Positions 36,366 through 46,837 of a DNA stretch of 64,000 nt are shown here, in pieces. Numbering within the stretch: the first letter of the stretch is position 1; every line of letters starts with the position of its first letter. This DNA comes from Aspidiotus rigidus (Eukaryota; Arthropoda; Insecta; Hemiptera; Diaspididae): positions 4,508,501 through 4,572,500 of the forward strand of contig JAVHKY010000012.1 in NCBI GenBank assembly GCA_035079385.1. The letters run 5' to 3'. The notes beneath the pieces are model-generated. The model did not search any database and had not been told where the DNA came from. It worked only from the letters and a program-made list of their open reading frames with translations. A program made the position numbers and the translations under genes.

Positions 36366-38348
36366 GACAGAATACTCAAAGAGTAGAGTAAACGAAAAAA
36401 CCAATTACAAAGACCGCAGATATAAAGGAGAAGATGCGAGATCTTTCGGTTAACAAACCATCATCGGGCAAAGCCAGAACGCCACTGACCCAGATACGAC
36501 TCATAAAACAGAATACCAACGAAATCAGGATTGAACGAGCGAGCCCTCGCGAGGTGACTCAAACTCGTAGACCCATTCAACTAAACCTTCGTCGGGAAAA
36601 TACCTGTTGAGTACGGTAACATCGTCACTGTTCAGATGACGCACTATTTCAATATTTTCCAACGCAACGCGCTTGAAGTAAGAATTCTCCTTGTGGAGTA
36701 GGGTAGCCGAACCTTCCTTGAAACTATGACCACTGGAGATAAGGTGGTCCGCAAAGGCCGAATCACCCAAATTACCTTTCTTCCAGGCCTTAAGGTGCTC
36801 CTCTACTCGAATTCCAAGCTGGCGACCCGTCTCGCCTATGTATACGCCGTTACAATTCCTGCACTCCAACTTGTACACCCCGCTCCTCTCCCCCCGCGGG
36901 ATGGGGTCCTTTAGCCTAACAAACAAACCCTTCACAGTAGTGAGGTTATAAAAAGCAGGCCTGAAGCCAAAGGGGCGGAGGACACGAGTCAGCTTGGATG
37001 AAAACTCACCCAAAAACGGGAGCTTGATCCAACGTAATCTCTTATTATTATTATTACCACTCAGATCGTGGGGGAGGGAAGTAGTAGAATCAAGGCCCTT
37101 CCTCGTAAGTTTTTTACGGACCATACGGTCAATGTCCAAGTTGACCTCATTCACAGCGGCCAAGTGCTTAATGGTCGCCAGCTCCTTTTGGAAAGTTGGT
37201 TGACTTAGCGGAATGCTAGTCAGTCGATGAATATAACTATTGAAGGCAGCAATCTTATGAGAAAATGGACAGAAGGACGATCCGTGGACAACTGTATCGG
37301 TCGAAGTACCCTTCCTAAATATCGCAAATTCATGGTCCCCATCTCTATCAGAGATAGTGAGATCCAGAAAGTTTATGGAAGAACCTCCAATTTCTGTAGT
37401 AAATTTTATGGAGGGATACATTTTATTCAGATACTGAAGAAACTCACCAAGGAGCTCTTGAGGACCGGTCCACGCACATAATATATCGTCCACATATCGG
37501 TGCCAGTAATGGATGTGACTCAGTAGCACTTGGCCAGAGGAAAACAAGTCAACCTCAAATCTGGACATAAATATCTCCGAGACGAGAGAGCCCAAAGGAG
37601 AGCCGATGGGGATTCCTACCTCCTCAGGAAACTCGTAAAATTTCCCATTGAACTTACAGAAGTTAGGGGACCAGCACGTATTAAGGAGGCCAAAAAATTC
37701 CTGTATCTCGTTAGGAGGAATGTTGAACTTTACAAGTAGGTCACCCATATACTGCATAGTATGGGCCTTTGGTATGTTGGGAAAGAGGCCGGCTACATCA
37801 AATGACCAGAGGCTAGTACCCGGAGGCAAGGTAACATTTTTGAGCCTCTCGGCCAGAGAAACCGAATTTTTAACGGAGTAGGGGGACTCGTACTCGATTC
37901 GAGACTTGAACCAACGATCCAAGAACTTGGCCAGAAAATAGGCAGGGGAGAGACGTAGGAGACGACAGGCCGCATAGGAGTATTCATCTTGTGAACTTTT
38001 GGCAACCCATAGAGGACGGGAGGAACAGGGTTAGGTACAAGCAGGGCTTTTTTGAGCGAAGAACTTTTTATGATAAACTCACTCCCGTTCACAACCTTCC
38101 TAACCTCTTTGACGTAGTTAGGAAAGTTAAAAGAGCTATTTTCAATAGCTCCACATTGAGTGAGAACTTCTTGAACCTTGGAAACGTAGGAGGATTTCTC
38201 CAGGACTACGATCGCGTTACCCTTGTCGGCTTTAGTAAGGATTAACCCCTGGTCCCTGACCTTCCTCCTCAGATTATCTATCACCTCACATGCGTAATTG
38301 TTTATACGAGGGAGGGGGGTGTCGCGGTCGTTCGGACCGTGTCAATTC
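36366..38348 (-). mobile_element. PLE-4: 5'-truncated Penelope-like element
   Basis: Bounded by an exact 12-bp duplication, TGGATTAATCTT, at 36354-36365 and 38349-38360. The 5' end is truncated within the N-terminal part of the ORF near LPRINNYA. The 3' UTR contains the hairpin GGTT-TGTT-AACC followed by GAAAG (about 36443-36460 on the minus strand) and the terminal TACTC...GAGTA hairpin at 36373-36385. Unlike PLE-1, PLE-2 and PLE-5, it has no 5'-derived tail after the terminal hairpin. Confidence 0.9.
36525..38348 (-). pseudogene. PLE-4 reverse transcriptase / GIY-YIG endonuclease ORF, frameshifted
   Basis: The upstream frame (37793-38284) carries KADKGNAIVVLEKSSYVSKV and LYGLPKVHKMNTPMRPVVS. 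A one-base lesion near 37950 shifts into the 465-residue frame to 36525, with SFDVAGLFPNIP, IGSPLGSLVSEI, the catalytic YVDDIL box, and a complete GIY-YIG domain (CRNCNGVYIGETGRQ, then AFADHLISSGHS). This copy keeps the native C-terminus: VLNRYFPDEG continues to SLVQS, which shows that the stop after VLNR in PLE-1 and PLE-2 is a mutation. About 70-75% similar to PLE-1 and PLE-2 by eye, so a distinct family. Confidence 0.9.
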
Positions 38349-38360
38349 TGGATTAATCTT

Positions 38361-38929
38361 CTTTATAGTTCTTGTTTATTAAATAGTTCCGATGGTTCTC
38401 ATCGTCACTCATCATAATCGTAATATCACAATAATTCGTTATTTGTGTCTGTTTAATCACAAACACATGATTGAAGATAGATCGCAACCTACGGTATGAT
38501 AAAATCAAACTACTGACAGCATAATCGATGAACAGGAAAAAATGAACGAAAATAGCAAGCGTTTGTTGTGAATCTTTCCAAACTGTACGGAAAAAAAAAT
38601 TTTTCCACTCCTAGTACAGAAAAAAAATCGACATCAGTGTTGATCAGTAGGATCGCAAAAAATGGCCGTTTCGCTACAGAAAACTCTTACGCGAAAACGC
38701 GTTTTCGATTTATGTGTAGTAAAATGGTATATTACAAGACAAGGAGCGAAAATGAGGTTTTTCACGACGAGTTCAACAATTAGCCCAACTCGCCTTCGCT
38801 CGTTTCGCTACATATTATTCATAAATATAAGGGGAAGAAAATTATGTTTAATTCTCAGTTCGACTCGTCCTCCAAGACCTGTAGAAAGCAAACTTGAGGA
38901 AACAAAAATAATTGTATGGTACCGATACG
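38361..38929. other. No gene recognised
   Basis: AT-rich flank. The word TATATTACAAGACAAGGAGC at about 38728 also occurs near 36208, on the other side of PLE-4; it is not the target duplication. Confidence 0.4.
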
Positions 38930-39330
38930 CTGGTATACTGCGCACCGCGTGGCGCGACGCGTAACCGTGTATGTACCCGACTTACGTGTTATTTTACATG
39001 CTTCCACTTGGTTGCGTTGATTGTGGTTTAACCGTCAGTCTCAGCGAAAAAATAAAGAGAACCTTTTTCGTGTAAAATTTTACGGGCGTTATTTTTTTAT
39101 TGAGGTACTTTTCGCCTATTTGCAACCGTTCTTGAGATATTAGCAAAATCCTGATTTTTCAGCGCCATTTTGCCCCCCTCCAGCCCCCTAAGGGAAATTT
39201 TGAGTGGCACGCCTTCTGAAAATGTTCTCTACAGTCATAAGTATTACAATACTAAATATCAATGTATAACTAAATTTTGCAGTATTCTATCATGTTTTGT
39301 CAGTAACCGCTAATACTAATAAGGAGATGG
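38930..39330. repeat. Dispersed repeat family C, copy 1
   Basis: About 400 bp shared in the same orientation with 42060-42465. Shared words in order: GCACCGCGTGGC, GATTGTGGTT, GCGAAAAAAT, CCGTTCTTGAGATATTAGCA, CCCCCTAAGGGAAATTTTGA and GAAAATGTTCT, ending near CTAACCGCTA. No ORF is seen. Class unknown. Confidence 0.75.
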
Positions 39331-41398
39331 AGAATGGCGAGCAGATAATTTTCCACTGCCTCAGTGTTTCAACATTTTAGGGCTCAGATTAATTTTCCGA
39401 AAACTATTTTGACGCCCAGATAAAGTCAGCCGCAGAAAAACTTCACTTTCTAATGTGGAGTCTTCTCTTCTCTTCTATTCATTATTTCCTCCTTGATTTT
39501 ATACGTTTTCCGCTATACTCATACAGACGAATGCGCGAGTTTTACAACCTGATAATAATTAACCATCAACATACGCAGTTACCGAAGACATAAAAATTCA
39601 GAGGTGATCAATATAAACATCGTTCAACAGTACCGTGAAAAAAATTAAAACACGAGTTTTTTCATCGATATTCATTTTGATAGCTTTTTTTTCCTAGTTA
39701 TCAATTGATAAATCCGCATATTATGTCTAAAAGTTTTATTTTCTCGCTTTCCTGATCGAAAATTTCGGATTAATTAACACGTATTTTATTGATACTGTGA
39801 CATCCATTAGTAATCGGTCATCTCATTCGGTGTCTCGTGTTCTTTTACCGTACTTCTAAGGAAGAAAAAATTTTCATCGAAAAAGTTTCGACGAGCATTC
39901 ATAATTTTATTATACAAGCAAAATCATCATAAGAGGCCAGGCAAAGATTTATACGCATCGATAAAAAATCTCGACAATTCCGTTGACAATGAATTTACCG
40001 CTTTCAGTTGCAAGAGAAAAATACCGCAATTATATCTTCTCCGTTTATAAAATAGGTAGGTTTTTTCTTTTTATTTATATCGATAATGTAAAACTCTCAT
40101 GAGTCCAAATTCATACCGAGAGGACGTTTTTTAATCGACCAACTTAATTTTAATTATGAATCGAGATTGGATGTAAAAGCGTGAGAAAAGATAACAGGGC
40201 TTTCATTCCGATGCATGCGAAAAAATGATACCTACACCAGAACGCACGGTTATAATGTAACTCGGACTTATTGAGAACATAGTCGTTTCAGTTCTCGTGC
40301 TGCTAGACTAATTTCATTTAGTCTATTAGAGAGAACAGGAATGAAGCTAGTACGCTGGAAGCTGAGAATAAGTTTATCAAAGACTCGCATCAACCTCGAA
40401 AGAGACCAGATTTGTGCTACGACATTGCCATTGCTAGATTTCATTCATAAGAAGAAAGAAAATTTAGAGAAGTTTGAGTGAGCGAAGATGAACGAAACAT
40501 TCAGAAGAAAAAGTATGGAAAAAATTTTGTATACGCTTATCCCGATTACGGTACGAGATCCTCACTTCAGAGCTTTCAATGGGCATCGAAGCACGTAAGC
40601 AGCCGTTTTTTGGACATACTTTGATATAAAAATCTCAACAGATATACTGGATATAATTTTAAAAATTGGGAATATAAAAAGAAAGCAATATGATTGAAAT
40701 ACTTTTAATCGATATTTTAGTACACTATATGGTTTCGTTTTCTTTCTGGCAAAAAAACTGCAATCATTTTTATTCAAGAGTACATCCTCGAAAAAGGCTT
40801 TGTGCGTCCGAAAATTTGATTCAACGTAATCCAGGGGCTTGTAAAAATTTCTGGCCTTGGTCCCTGTACAGTATAGCTGCGTTTCATAATCAGCAGAACT
40901 CAGATAGGTAAGCGAACTAAAGAAGGAGCTCCATTTGAGAGAGTTAAAAAAAATCTAGATTTCAAGCCCTGTCGAAGAGGACCTTGACAGATCTCGTGTC
41001 AAAAACAAACAGAGTAAAGGCAAGAGGGAGGGTGTTACAGGCTGTCTATCAAAATTGCGAACAGAAAATCACGTTTTTCCGTTTGTGGTCGCATACTTCG
41101 ATGGTCATTATTGATGACAATTCTTAACATCGTTCCAAATAATAGTAAATAAAAACCGTTGAAAAAATTCCTTATTTTTGATTAAATAAAATAAATTTAG
41201 GTTTCCTTATTCTGTTATGAGATGATGTGACGTCGTGATGATAGGCTTCATAAACTGAGTTTTACTATTGATTCTATACAAATATCTGACTTAATTGATA
41301 GGTAATCAGTATTTAGTACAAAGTGAGTTAGTATGTAAGAAGAAAAGTCGTGCACTACTCCTGCGTGAGTGTTTTTTTTTTTTGTATTTTTATGAAAA
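39331..41398. other. No gene recognised
   Basis: AT-rich DNA with short frames only. Nothing resembles a known domain. Confidence 0.4.
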
Positions 41399-41406
41399 AT
41401 TTTCGA

Positions 41407-42001
41407 CAGAGGCGGATTAAGGTCCGCTGCCGCCCTGTGCAAAATTTTTTTTTGCCGCCCCCTGATCGAAAAAATTTTCAATTATAATAATGAATGTACA
41501 TGCATATAATACAAAATGTAGGTGTAGGGCATTTCTACCATTGAAATAATTTTCATTTTTCCAAACTTGACATAGACAGAAACAAACATACATCTATAAA
41601 ATAATTATTTTTTAGAATTAAAAGACTCTACGTCGGCTTTTAGATCCAGCAAATTCATTTATTATAGAATCGATGTCAATTTTATTTGTGACATCGGATT
41701 CTATCGCTAGAATAGCCAGATGGACGAGTTTTTCCTGACCCAAAACGCTGCGCAAAAAATTCTTTATACGTCTTAAAAGGGAGAAACTTCTCTCTCCCGT
41801 AGCGTTGTGAGCTTGATGGTAGGTACTAAACAGCGAAAAAATCATGCATGCATAGTTGATACGCTACCTTAAAAAATAAATACTTATAGTCGGTGATCAT
41901 GATGTCAAAAAAAAAAAATTAAAAATTACAAAATTTGCCGCCCCAAAAATCTGCCGCCCTGTGCAACTGCACACTCTGCACACCCGGTAAACCGTCCGCT
42001 G
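41407..42001 (-). mobile_element. Non-autonomous hAT transposon with exact 8-bp target duplication
   Basis: The ends are CAGAGGCGGATTAAGG at the left and, in inverse, CAGCGGACGGTTTACCGG at the right. Subterminal GCCGCCCTGTGCAA words occur near both ends. The element is flanked by the identical 8-mer ATTTTCGA at 41399-41406 and 42002-42009. Eight-base duplications and CAG/CTG ends are diagnostic of hAT elements. The 595-bp body retains only the end of a transposase (41618-41845), so it needs a helper transposase. Confidence 0.92.
41618..41845 (-). pseudogene. hAT transposase C-terminal dimerisation domain, fragment
   Basis: A 75-residue minus-strand frame reads NATGERSFSLLRRIKNFLRS, then VLGQEKLVHLAILAIESDVT and IDIDSIINEFAGSKSRRR. 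This is the hAT C-terminal dimerisation domain: the ERSFS-LRR-K-LRS and GQE-L--LA-L-IE pattern seen in hAT transposases and domesticated relatives. The catalytic region is missing, so it cannot act as transposase. It sits between hAT ends and is flanked by the 8-bp duplication. Confidence 0.88.
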
Positions 42002-42059
42002 ATTTTCGATCTTGTACTTTCTCTCCTTTAATCTTGAAAAACGATGGTAACATAGCGTA

Positions 42060-42465
42060 GCGTAGCTGGTAAACCGAGTTACGGCGTAACCGTGCACCGC
42101 GTGGCATCGCGCGTAACTATGTACATACTCCCGACTATGTGTTTTTTTACGCGCTTCAATTTTGTTACGTCGATTGTGGTTCAACGGTGAGTCGTAGCGA
42201 AAAAATGAAAGTAACGTTTTTTACGTAAAATTATACGGGGATTATTTTTATACTGAGGTGTTTTTCTTCTATACTCAACCGTTCTTGAGATATTAGCAAA
42301 ATCGTGATTTTTAAGAGACATTTTGGCCCCACTCCAGCCCCCTAAGGGAAATTTTGAGTGGTACGGCTTCTGAAAATGTTCTTCACGGTCATAACTACTA
42401 CAATACCAAGTATCATTGGGTAAATAAATTTTGTAGTATCATTTCACTAACCGCTAGTAGTATAT
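42060..42465. repeat. Dispersed repeat family C, copy 2
   Basis: Second copy of the 400-bp family seen at 38930-39330, same orientation. It starts soon after the right end of the hAT element and ends near CTAACCGCTAGTAG. It is followed by a GA-rich microsatellite and a G-run near 42490-42520. Confidence 0.75.
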
Positions 42466-42826
42466 CTTTCATTTTCAGTGAAATGAAAGGAGAGAGAGAG
42501 AGAAAGAGGGGGGGGGGGAATCTTCAGCTTGTTTCCTTGGTAAAATTAGGTTCACCACATCAGCCACAATTTTTTCATCAAATTCTGTCGTTTGTCTTTT
42601 TTGTTAGTCAGTCCATTTTGTCGAATTTCTATCTGATTTAAAAATAGTGGTGAAGCGCTCCTTGTCACCATTGGCAGATCAGGGTGAGGAAAAACTTCCT
42701 CAAAAAGTGCGGAAAAATAAATGAATCTAAATTAAACGAATCCGTTCCTTCAAGTTACGGCTATCCATAATAAACATGAAAGAGGAATACTCCGACGTGG
42801 AGTAAAACATGCAAACCGCAGAAAAA

Positions 42827-42872
42827 ATGAAAAGACGACGAGCGCTTTCGGTTAAACAACCATCTTCAAGCC
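42827..42872 (-). other. PLE-5 3' UTR hairpin followed by GAAA
   Basis: On the minus strand: GAAGAT, then the hairpin GGTT-GTTT-AACC, then GAAAGCGCTC. Homologous hairpins lie in PLE-4 (36443-36460) and, weakened, in PLE-2 (about 11190-11210). Penelope elements in other animals are known to carry hammerhead ribozymes in this region. The layout core-stem-GAAA is similar, but the invariant CUGAUGA core is not intact. Confidence 0.5.
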
Positions 42873-42914
42873 TGAAATGAAAGCAACTGACGAACAAAAG
42901 AGAAGAACGAGGTA

Positions 42915-43475
42915 TTAAGATCGTCCAAACGAGAAATCACGGTGTGAGTCATAAACCAGTTCGATCAGGCCATCTTCCGGAATGTACGAATTGAGTACAG
43001 TGATACCGTCAGTGTTGAGATGACAAATTATCTCTATATTCTCGAGGGCGATACGCTTACGGTAGGAATTCTCCTTATGGAGGAGCTTTTCGGATCCCTC
43101 GCGGAAGCTGTGGCCACTGTTTATTAAGTGATCGGCGAAAGCTGACTCCCCAAGTGTCCCTTCTTCCAAGACTTTAGGTGCTCAGCTACTCGAACTTTCA
43201 TTTGGCGGCTGGTCTCACCAAAATAAAAGCCTCCACAATCCTCACCCTCCAACTTATACACACCACTCCTCTCATCGACAGGTATGGGGTCCTTCAGTCT
43301 CACAAACAACCTCTTGACTGTGGTAGGGTTGTAAAACGCGGGTCTGAAGCCAAACGGGCGAAGGGCCCGACCCAATTGCTGGGAAAACTTCCCCAAGAAA
43401 GGGAGACTGATCCAACGCAAACGGCGATCACGGATTGTGTCTCGGGGGAGGGAGGTAGTGGAATCCAGGAGGCCC
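42915..43475 (-). pseudogene. PLE-5 GIY-YIG endonuclease end, truncated
   Basis: Only the C-terminal third remains: LLDSTTSLPRD through the nuclease core FYFGETSRQ and AFADHLINSGHS to the native end FSFGRS. A frameshift at GHLGSQLS splits it (43124-43483 and 42915-43169). The first Cys of the CxxC pair is replaced by Gly (LEGEDCGG), and the YIG Ile is Phe. The same frameshift and Cys loss occur in PLE-6. Confidence 0.9.
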
Positions 43476-43490
43476 CCTTTCATGTTTATT

Positions 43491-45951
43491 ATGGATAGCC
43501 GTAACTTGAAGGAACGGATTCGTTTAATTGAGAACGCTTCCGCGGCGTATTTACAGTTCCTTTTTCTGAAATTTCGGAAGCAACGCGCTTCGTTTTCCTC
43601 TCATATTTGGTTTCTTCGTCGGTGTTTAGTGTTGCATTTGAGACCCAAGTTCGTTAAATTCCGGTTTTATTCCGATTGTAAGGTTACGACTAAGAAACTG
43701 GAAAATTATATGAGGGAGAAGTGGATCAGAACAGAGTTGCGAAGATGGTATGGTAAATTTAATATCACGACCAGATTAAACCTTATGGTCCATTCGAGAC
43801 TCTCCGGCATGCTCCCCCCCCCCTTGAGTTTGATTACTTTATGCGGGACGTCAATGAAAAGTGTCGGAAGTTTGAGGCGAAGTTGAAGGAGAGGTAAAAT
43901 AAGAAGCTGTCCTCCCTAATGACGGTTAATGAGGAGGTGGTTGAGGAGGGGGTGAGTGATGGTGTTGTCGTTCATAAATTCCATCCTCCCCTCATAAATA
44001 ATAGTCAGGTAGTGTTCAATAGTGACGAAACATCCCTCCTTGAGAAAGGTTTGAAGTTCAGTATGCCTCCCCTCAAGAATTATGAAACCTTGGCGAATGT
44101 CGTTGCGGATCTTGCGGTCAAGGTTAGTCCTGGTTTTAATACCCAGAAAGTCTGTGCCGAATTAGTCCGTAATAACCCCCTCCCTCGCATGAGTGATAAA
44201 TTGGGAGGAGTGATTCAGGGTCTAAGGAGGAAGATGAAAGAGGGAGATTTGATCGTCACTAAGGCTGACAAGGGCAACGCTGTTGTAGTGATGGAGAGAT
44301 CGGCCTATTCTTCTAAGGTCCATGAAGTCCTACAGCAGTGTGGTGCTAAAGAGAGCGAGGATTTCAGCTTTCCCAAGCACGTCAAAGAAGTTAGGTGTGT
44401 CATCAACAGGAGTGAGGCTGTTATCAAAACTCCTGCTTTGAAAAAAACCCTCCTTGTTCCTAACCCCACAACCCCCCTCTTGTACGGGCTGCCTAAAGTG
44501 CATAAGAACAATACCCCGATGCGACCCGTTGTTTCTTTCGTCTCCTCTCCTACCTACCTCCTTGCTAAATTCCTTGACCGTTGGTTCAAAAATCGTATTG
44601 ATTTTGAATCCCCTCATTCGGTCTTGAATTCGGCCTCTTTAACTGACGTCCTCAAGGATGTAAGCCTTCCCCCGGGAACGACCATCTGCTCGTTTGATGT
44701 TGTTGGTTTGTTCCCGAATATTCCTAAGGCTGCTACTATCCAGCGTATGGGTGAGCTACTCGTCAAAGCCAACATTCCTCATAATGAGCTTCACGAATTC
44801 TTCGATCTTCTTAATACTTGCTGGTCCCCCAACTACTGTGAATTTGAAGGGAAATTTTTCGAGTTCCCTGACGAAGTAGGGATCCCCATTGGATCACCAC
44901 TAGGCTCTCTCATATCCGAAATCTTCATGTCTAAGTTTGAACTTGACCTCTTTTCCTCGAACCAGGTGTTACTTAATATTCATTATTGGCATAGGTACGT
45001 TGATGACGTTCTATGTACCTGGACTGGTCACCCAGATCTCCTTGGTCAGTTTCTGAGGTATCTCAATTCCTGGTACCCTTCCATCAAATTTACGTTGGAA
45101 ATAGGGGTATTTTCCATTAACTTTTTGGATTTATCGATCTCTATAATAGACGGTATCCATAAGTTTGGAATTTACAGGAAAGATACTACGACCGATGTTT
45201 TAGTCCACGGTGGTTCGTTCGGTCCTGTTGCTCACAAGATGGCTGCTTTTCATAGCCTAGTTCACAGACTGACTCGTATTCCTTTTAGTCAGTCTGCCTT
45301 CTAGAAAGAGTTAATCACAATAAAACACCTGGCCAGAGTGAATGGGGTCAATGTGGATGTTGACGTGATGGTTCGGAGGAAAGTTACGAGGGGCCTCCTG
45401 GATTCCACCACCTCCCTCCCCCGAGACACAATCCGTGATCGCCGTTTGCGTTGGATCAGTCTCCCTTTCTTGGGGAAGTTTTCCCAGCAATTGGGTCGGG
45501 CCCTTCGCCCGTTTGGCTTCAGACCCGCGTTTTACAACCCTACCACAGTCAAGAGGTTGTTTGTGAGACTGAAGGACCCCATACCTGTCGATGAGAGGAG
45601 TGGTGTGTATAAGTTGGAGGGTGAGGATTGTGGAGGCTTTTATATTGGTGAGACCAGCCGCCAAATGAAAGTTCGAGTAGCTGAGCACCTAAAGTCTTGG
45701 AAGAAGGGACACTTGGGGAGTCAGCTCTCGCCGATCACTTGATAAACAGTGGCCACAGCTTCCGCGAGGGATCCGAAAAGCTCCTCCATAAGGAGAATTC
45801 CTACCGTAAGCGTATCGCCCTCGAGAATATAGAGATAATTTGTCATCTCAACACTGACGGTATCACTGTACTCAATTCGTACATTCCGGAAGATGGCCTG
45901 ATCGAACTGGTTTATGACTCACACCGTGATTTCTCGTTTGGACGATCTTAA
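43491..45951 (+). pseudogene. PLE-6 full-length reverse transcriptase / GIY-YIG ORF with several lesions
   Basis: Start ATG at 43491 (MDSRNLKERIRLIENASAAY), then the basic N-terminal domain, NVVADLAVKV, KADKGNAVVV, LYGLPKVHKNNTPMRPVVSF, SFDVVGLFPNIP, GIPIGSPLGSLISEI, the catalytic YVDDVL box, and the GIY-YIG nuclease ending FSFGRS; about 820 codons in all. Lesions: a C-run frameshift near 43815, a TAA near 43896, a TAG at 45302-45304 where relatives read Gln, and a frameshift near 45718 shared with PLE-5. The nuclease zinc pair has lost its first Cys, also shared. This copy shows the full domain order of the family but is not functional. Confidence 0.92.
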
Positions 45952-46529
45952 TACCTCGTTCTTCTCTTTTGTTCGTCAGTTGCTTTCATTTCAGGCTTGA
46001 AGATGAAAGCGCTCGTCGTCTTTTCATTTTTTCTGCGGTTTGCATGTTTTACTCCACGTCGGAGTATTCCTCTTTCATGTTTAAAATGAATCTAACTTGG
46101 CGCTAGAGTAAAATAAGAAATTATAAATTGATGAAGAGCCGACCAACAAATTTGTAGCGGGCAATCTTTTATCTCTTCCGTTGAAGGGAATAATCAAGGA
46201 AATTCCGGGAGCGCGTCCGCGTCTGACTTTGATATCGTCATCAACCTAAAGTACTGTATATTTTAGGTCTATCGTATAATAAAGACTAAAATTTGTTCAT
46301 GTGAGATAATCGATCGGTAATTGGAGAGATTGGCACACACGGAATTCTTTCATCACCTTCAAACTTGGCTCAAACGTTAGCTATTATCCTTGTGTGTCTC
46401 TCACAACGATTATAGATTTTTTGGTTGAATAGGTATTGTGACTCATTCCCCTTTAATTTTCTAAATCTCTCTTTCTCATACTAAACGCCGTTCCGCGAGT
46501 GCGTAGGTTGATACAGCGTTTACTTACGG

Positions 46530-46770
46530 AACCAAACTACTGAGAACAGCTTCTTTCATAATGTCCAAATCCACAAGTTCTAGCCTTCCTTCAAGGTAGC
46601 CATAGATAGTATCATTTCTGGAAAAACTGTCATGTCATTCACTATTTTTTCAATTCCTTGACCAAATTTAGGAATATGAAATAAGTTTTCATCTTTGATG
46701 TTACGGGGAGCACAGCGTTGTATGAAGTCATCAATAACTTTGACCCACTCTAGGGACTCGGAAAAAGGCG
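46530..46770 (-). pseudogene. Unrecognised coding-like fragment
   Basis: The minus strand is open for about 58 codons: ESLEWVKVIDDFIQRCAPRN, then IKDENLFHIPKFGQGIEKIV and NDMTVFPEMIL. A second frame directly after it reads DTIYGYLEGRLELVDLDIMK and ends VLSSLVP. The amino-acid composition looks protein-like, and the frame change near 46610 suggests a single-base lesion or an intron. I do not recognise the protein; a transposon-derived or host gene remnant are both possible. Confidence 0.3.
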
Positions 46771-46837
46771 TCGAATTAGAGGAGCGAGTGCGCCCATCAG
46801 CTAGTTAGTCTAAAATATAGAATACTCCGCCTATATT

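Larger units (their letters stand above)
42731..46083. mobile_element. Composite insertion of two head-to-head Penelope elements (PLE-5 and PLE-6)
   Basis: The pair is flanked by the 12-bp duplication AAATGAATCTAA at 42719-42730 and 46084-46095. PLE-5 (minus, 42731 to about 43475) is a severely 5'-truncated copy whose 3' end carries about 45 nt of 5' sequence (ATTATGGATAGCCGTAACTT and following). PLE-6 (plus, about 43477-46083) is full length. They meet head to head near 43476. Aligned by eye, the overlapping parts are nearly identical, including lesions, apart from a few substitutions and a 12-nt hairpin deletion in PLE-6. Confidence 0.9.

Noticed and set aside
36208..38755. Repeated word TATATTACAAGACAAGGAGC as the PLE-4 target duplication
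   Set aside because: It lies well outside PLE-4 on both sides; the true 12-bp duplication TGGATTAATCTT directly abuts the element.
42827..42872. A confident hammerhead ribozyme call
   Set aside because: The invariant core is not intact and stem I pairing could not be found, so it is reported only as a hairpin-GAAA motif.
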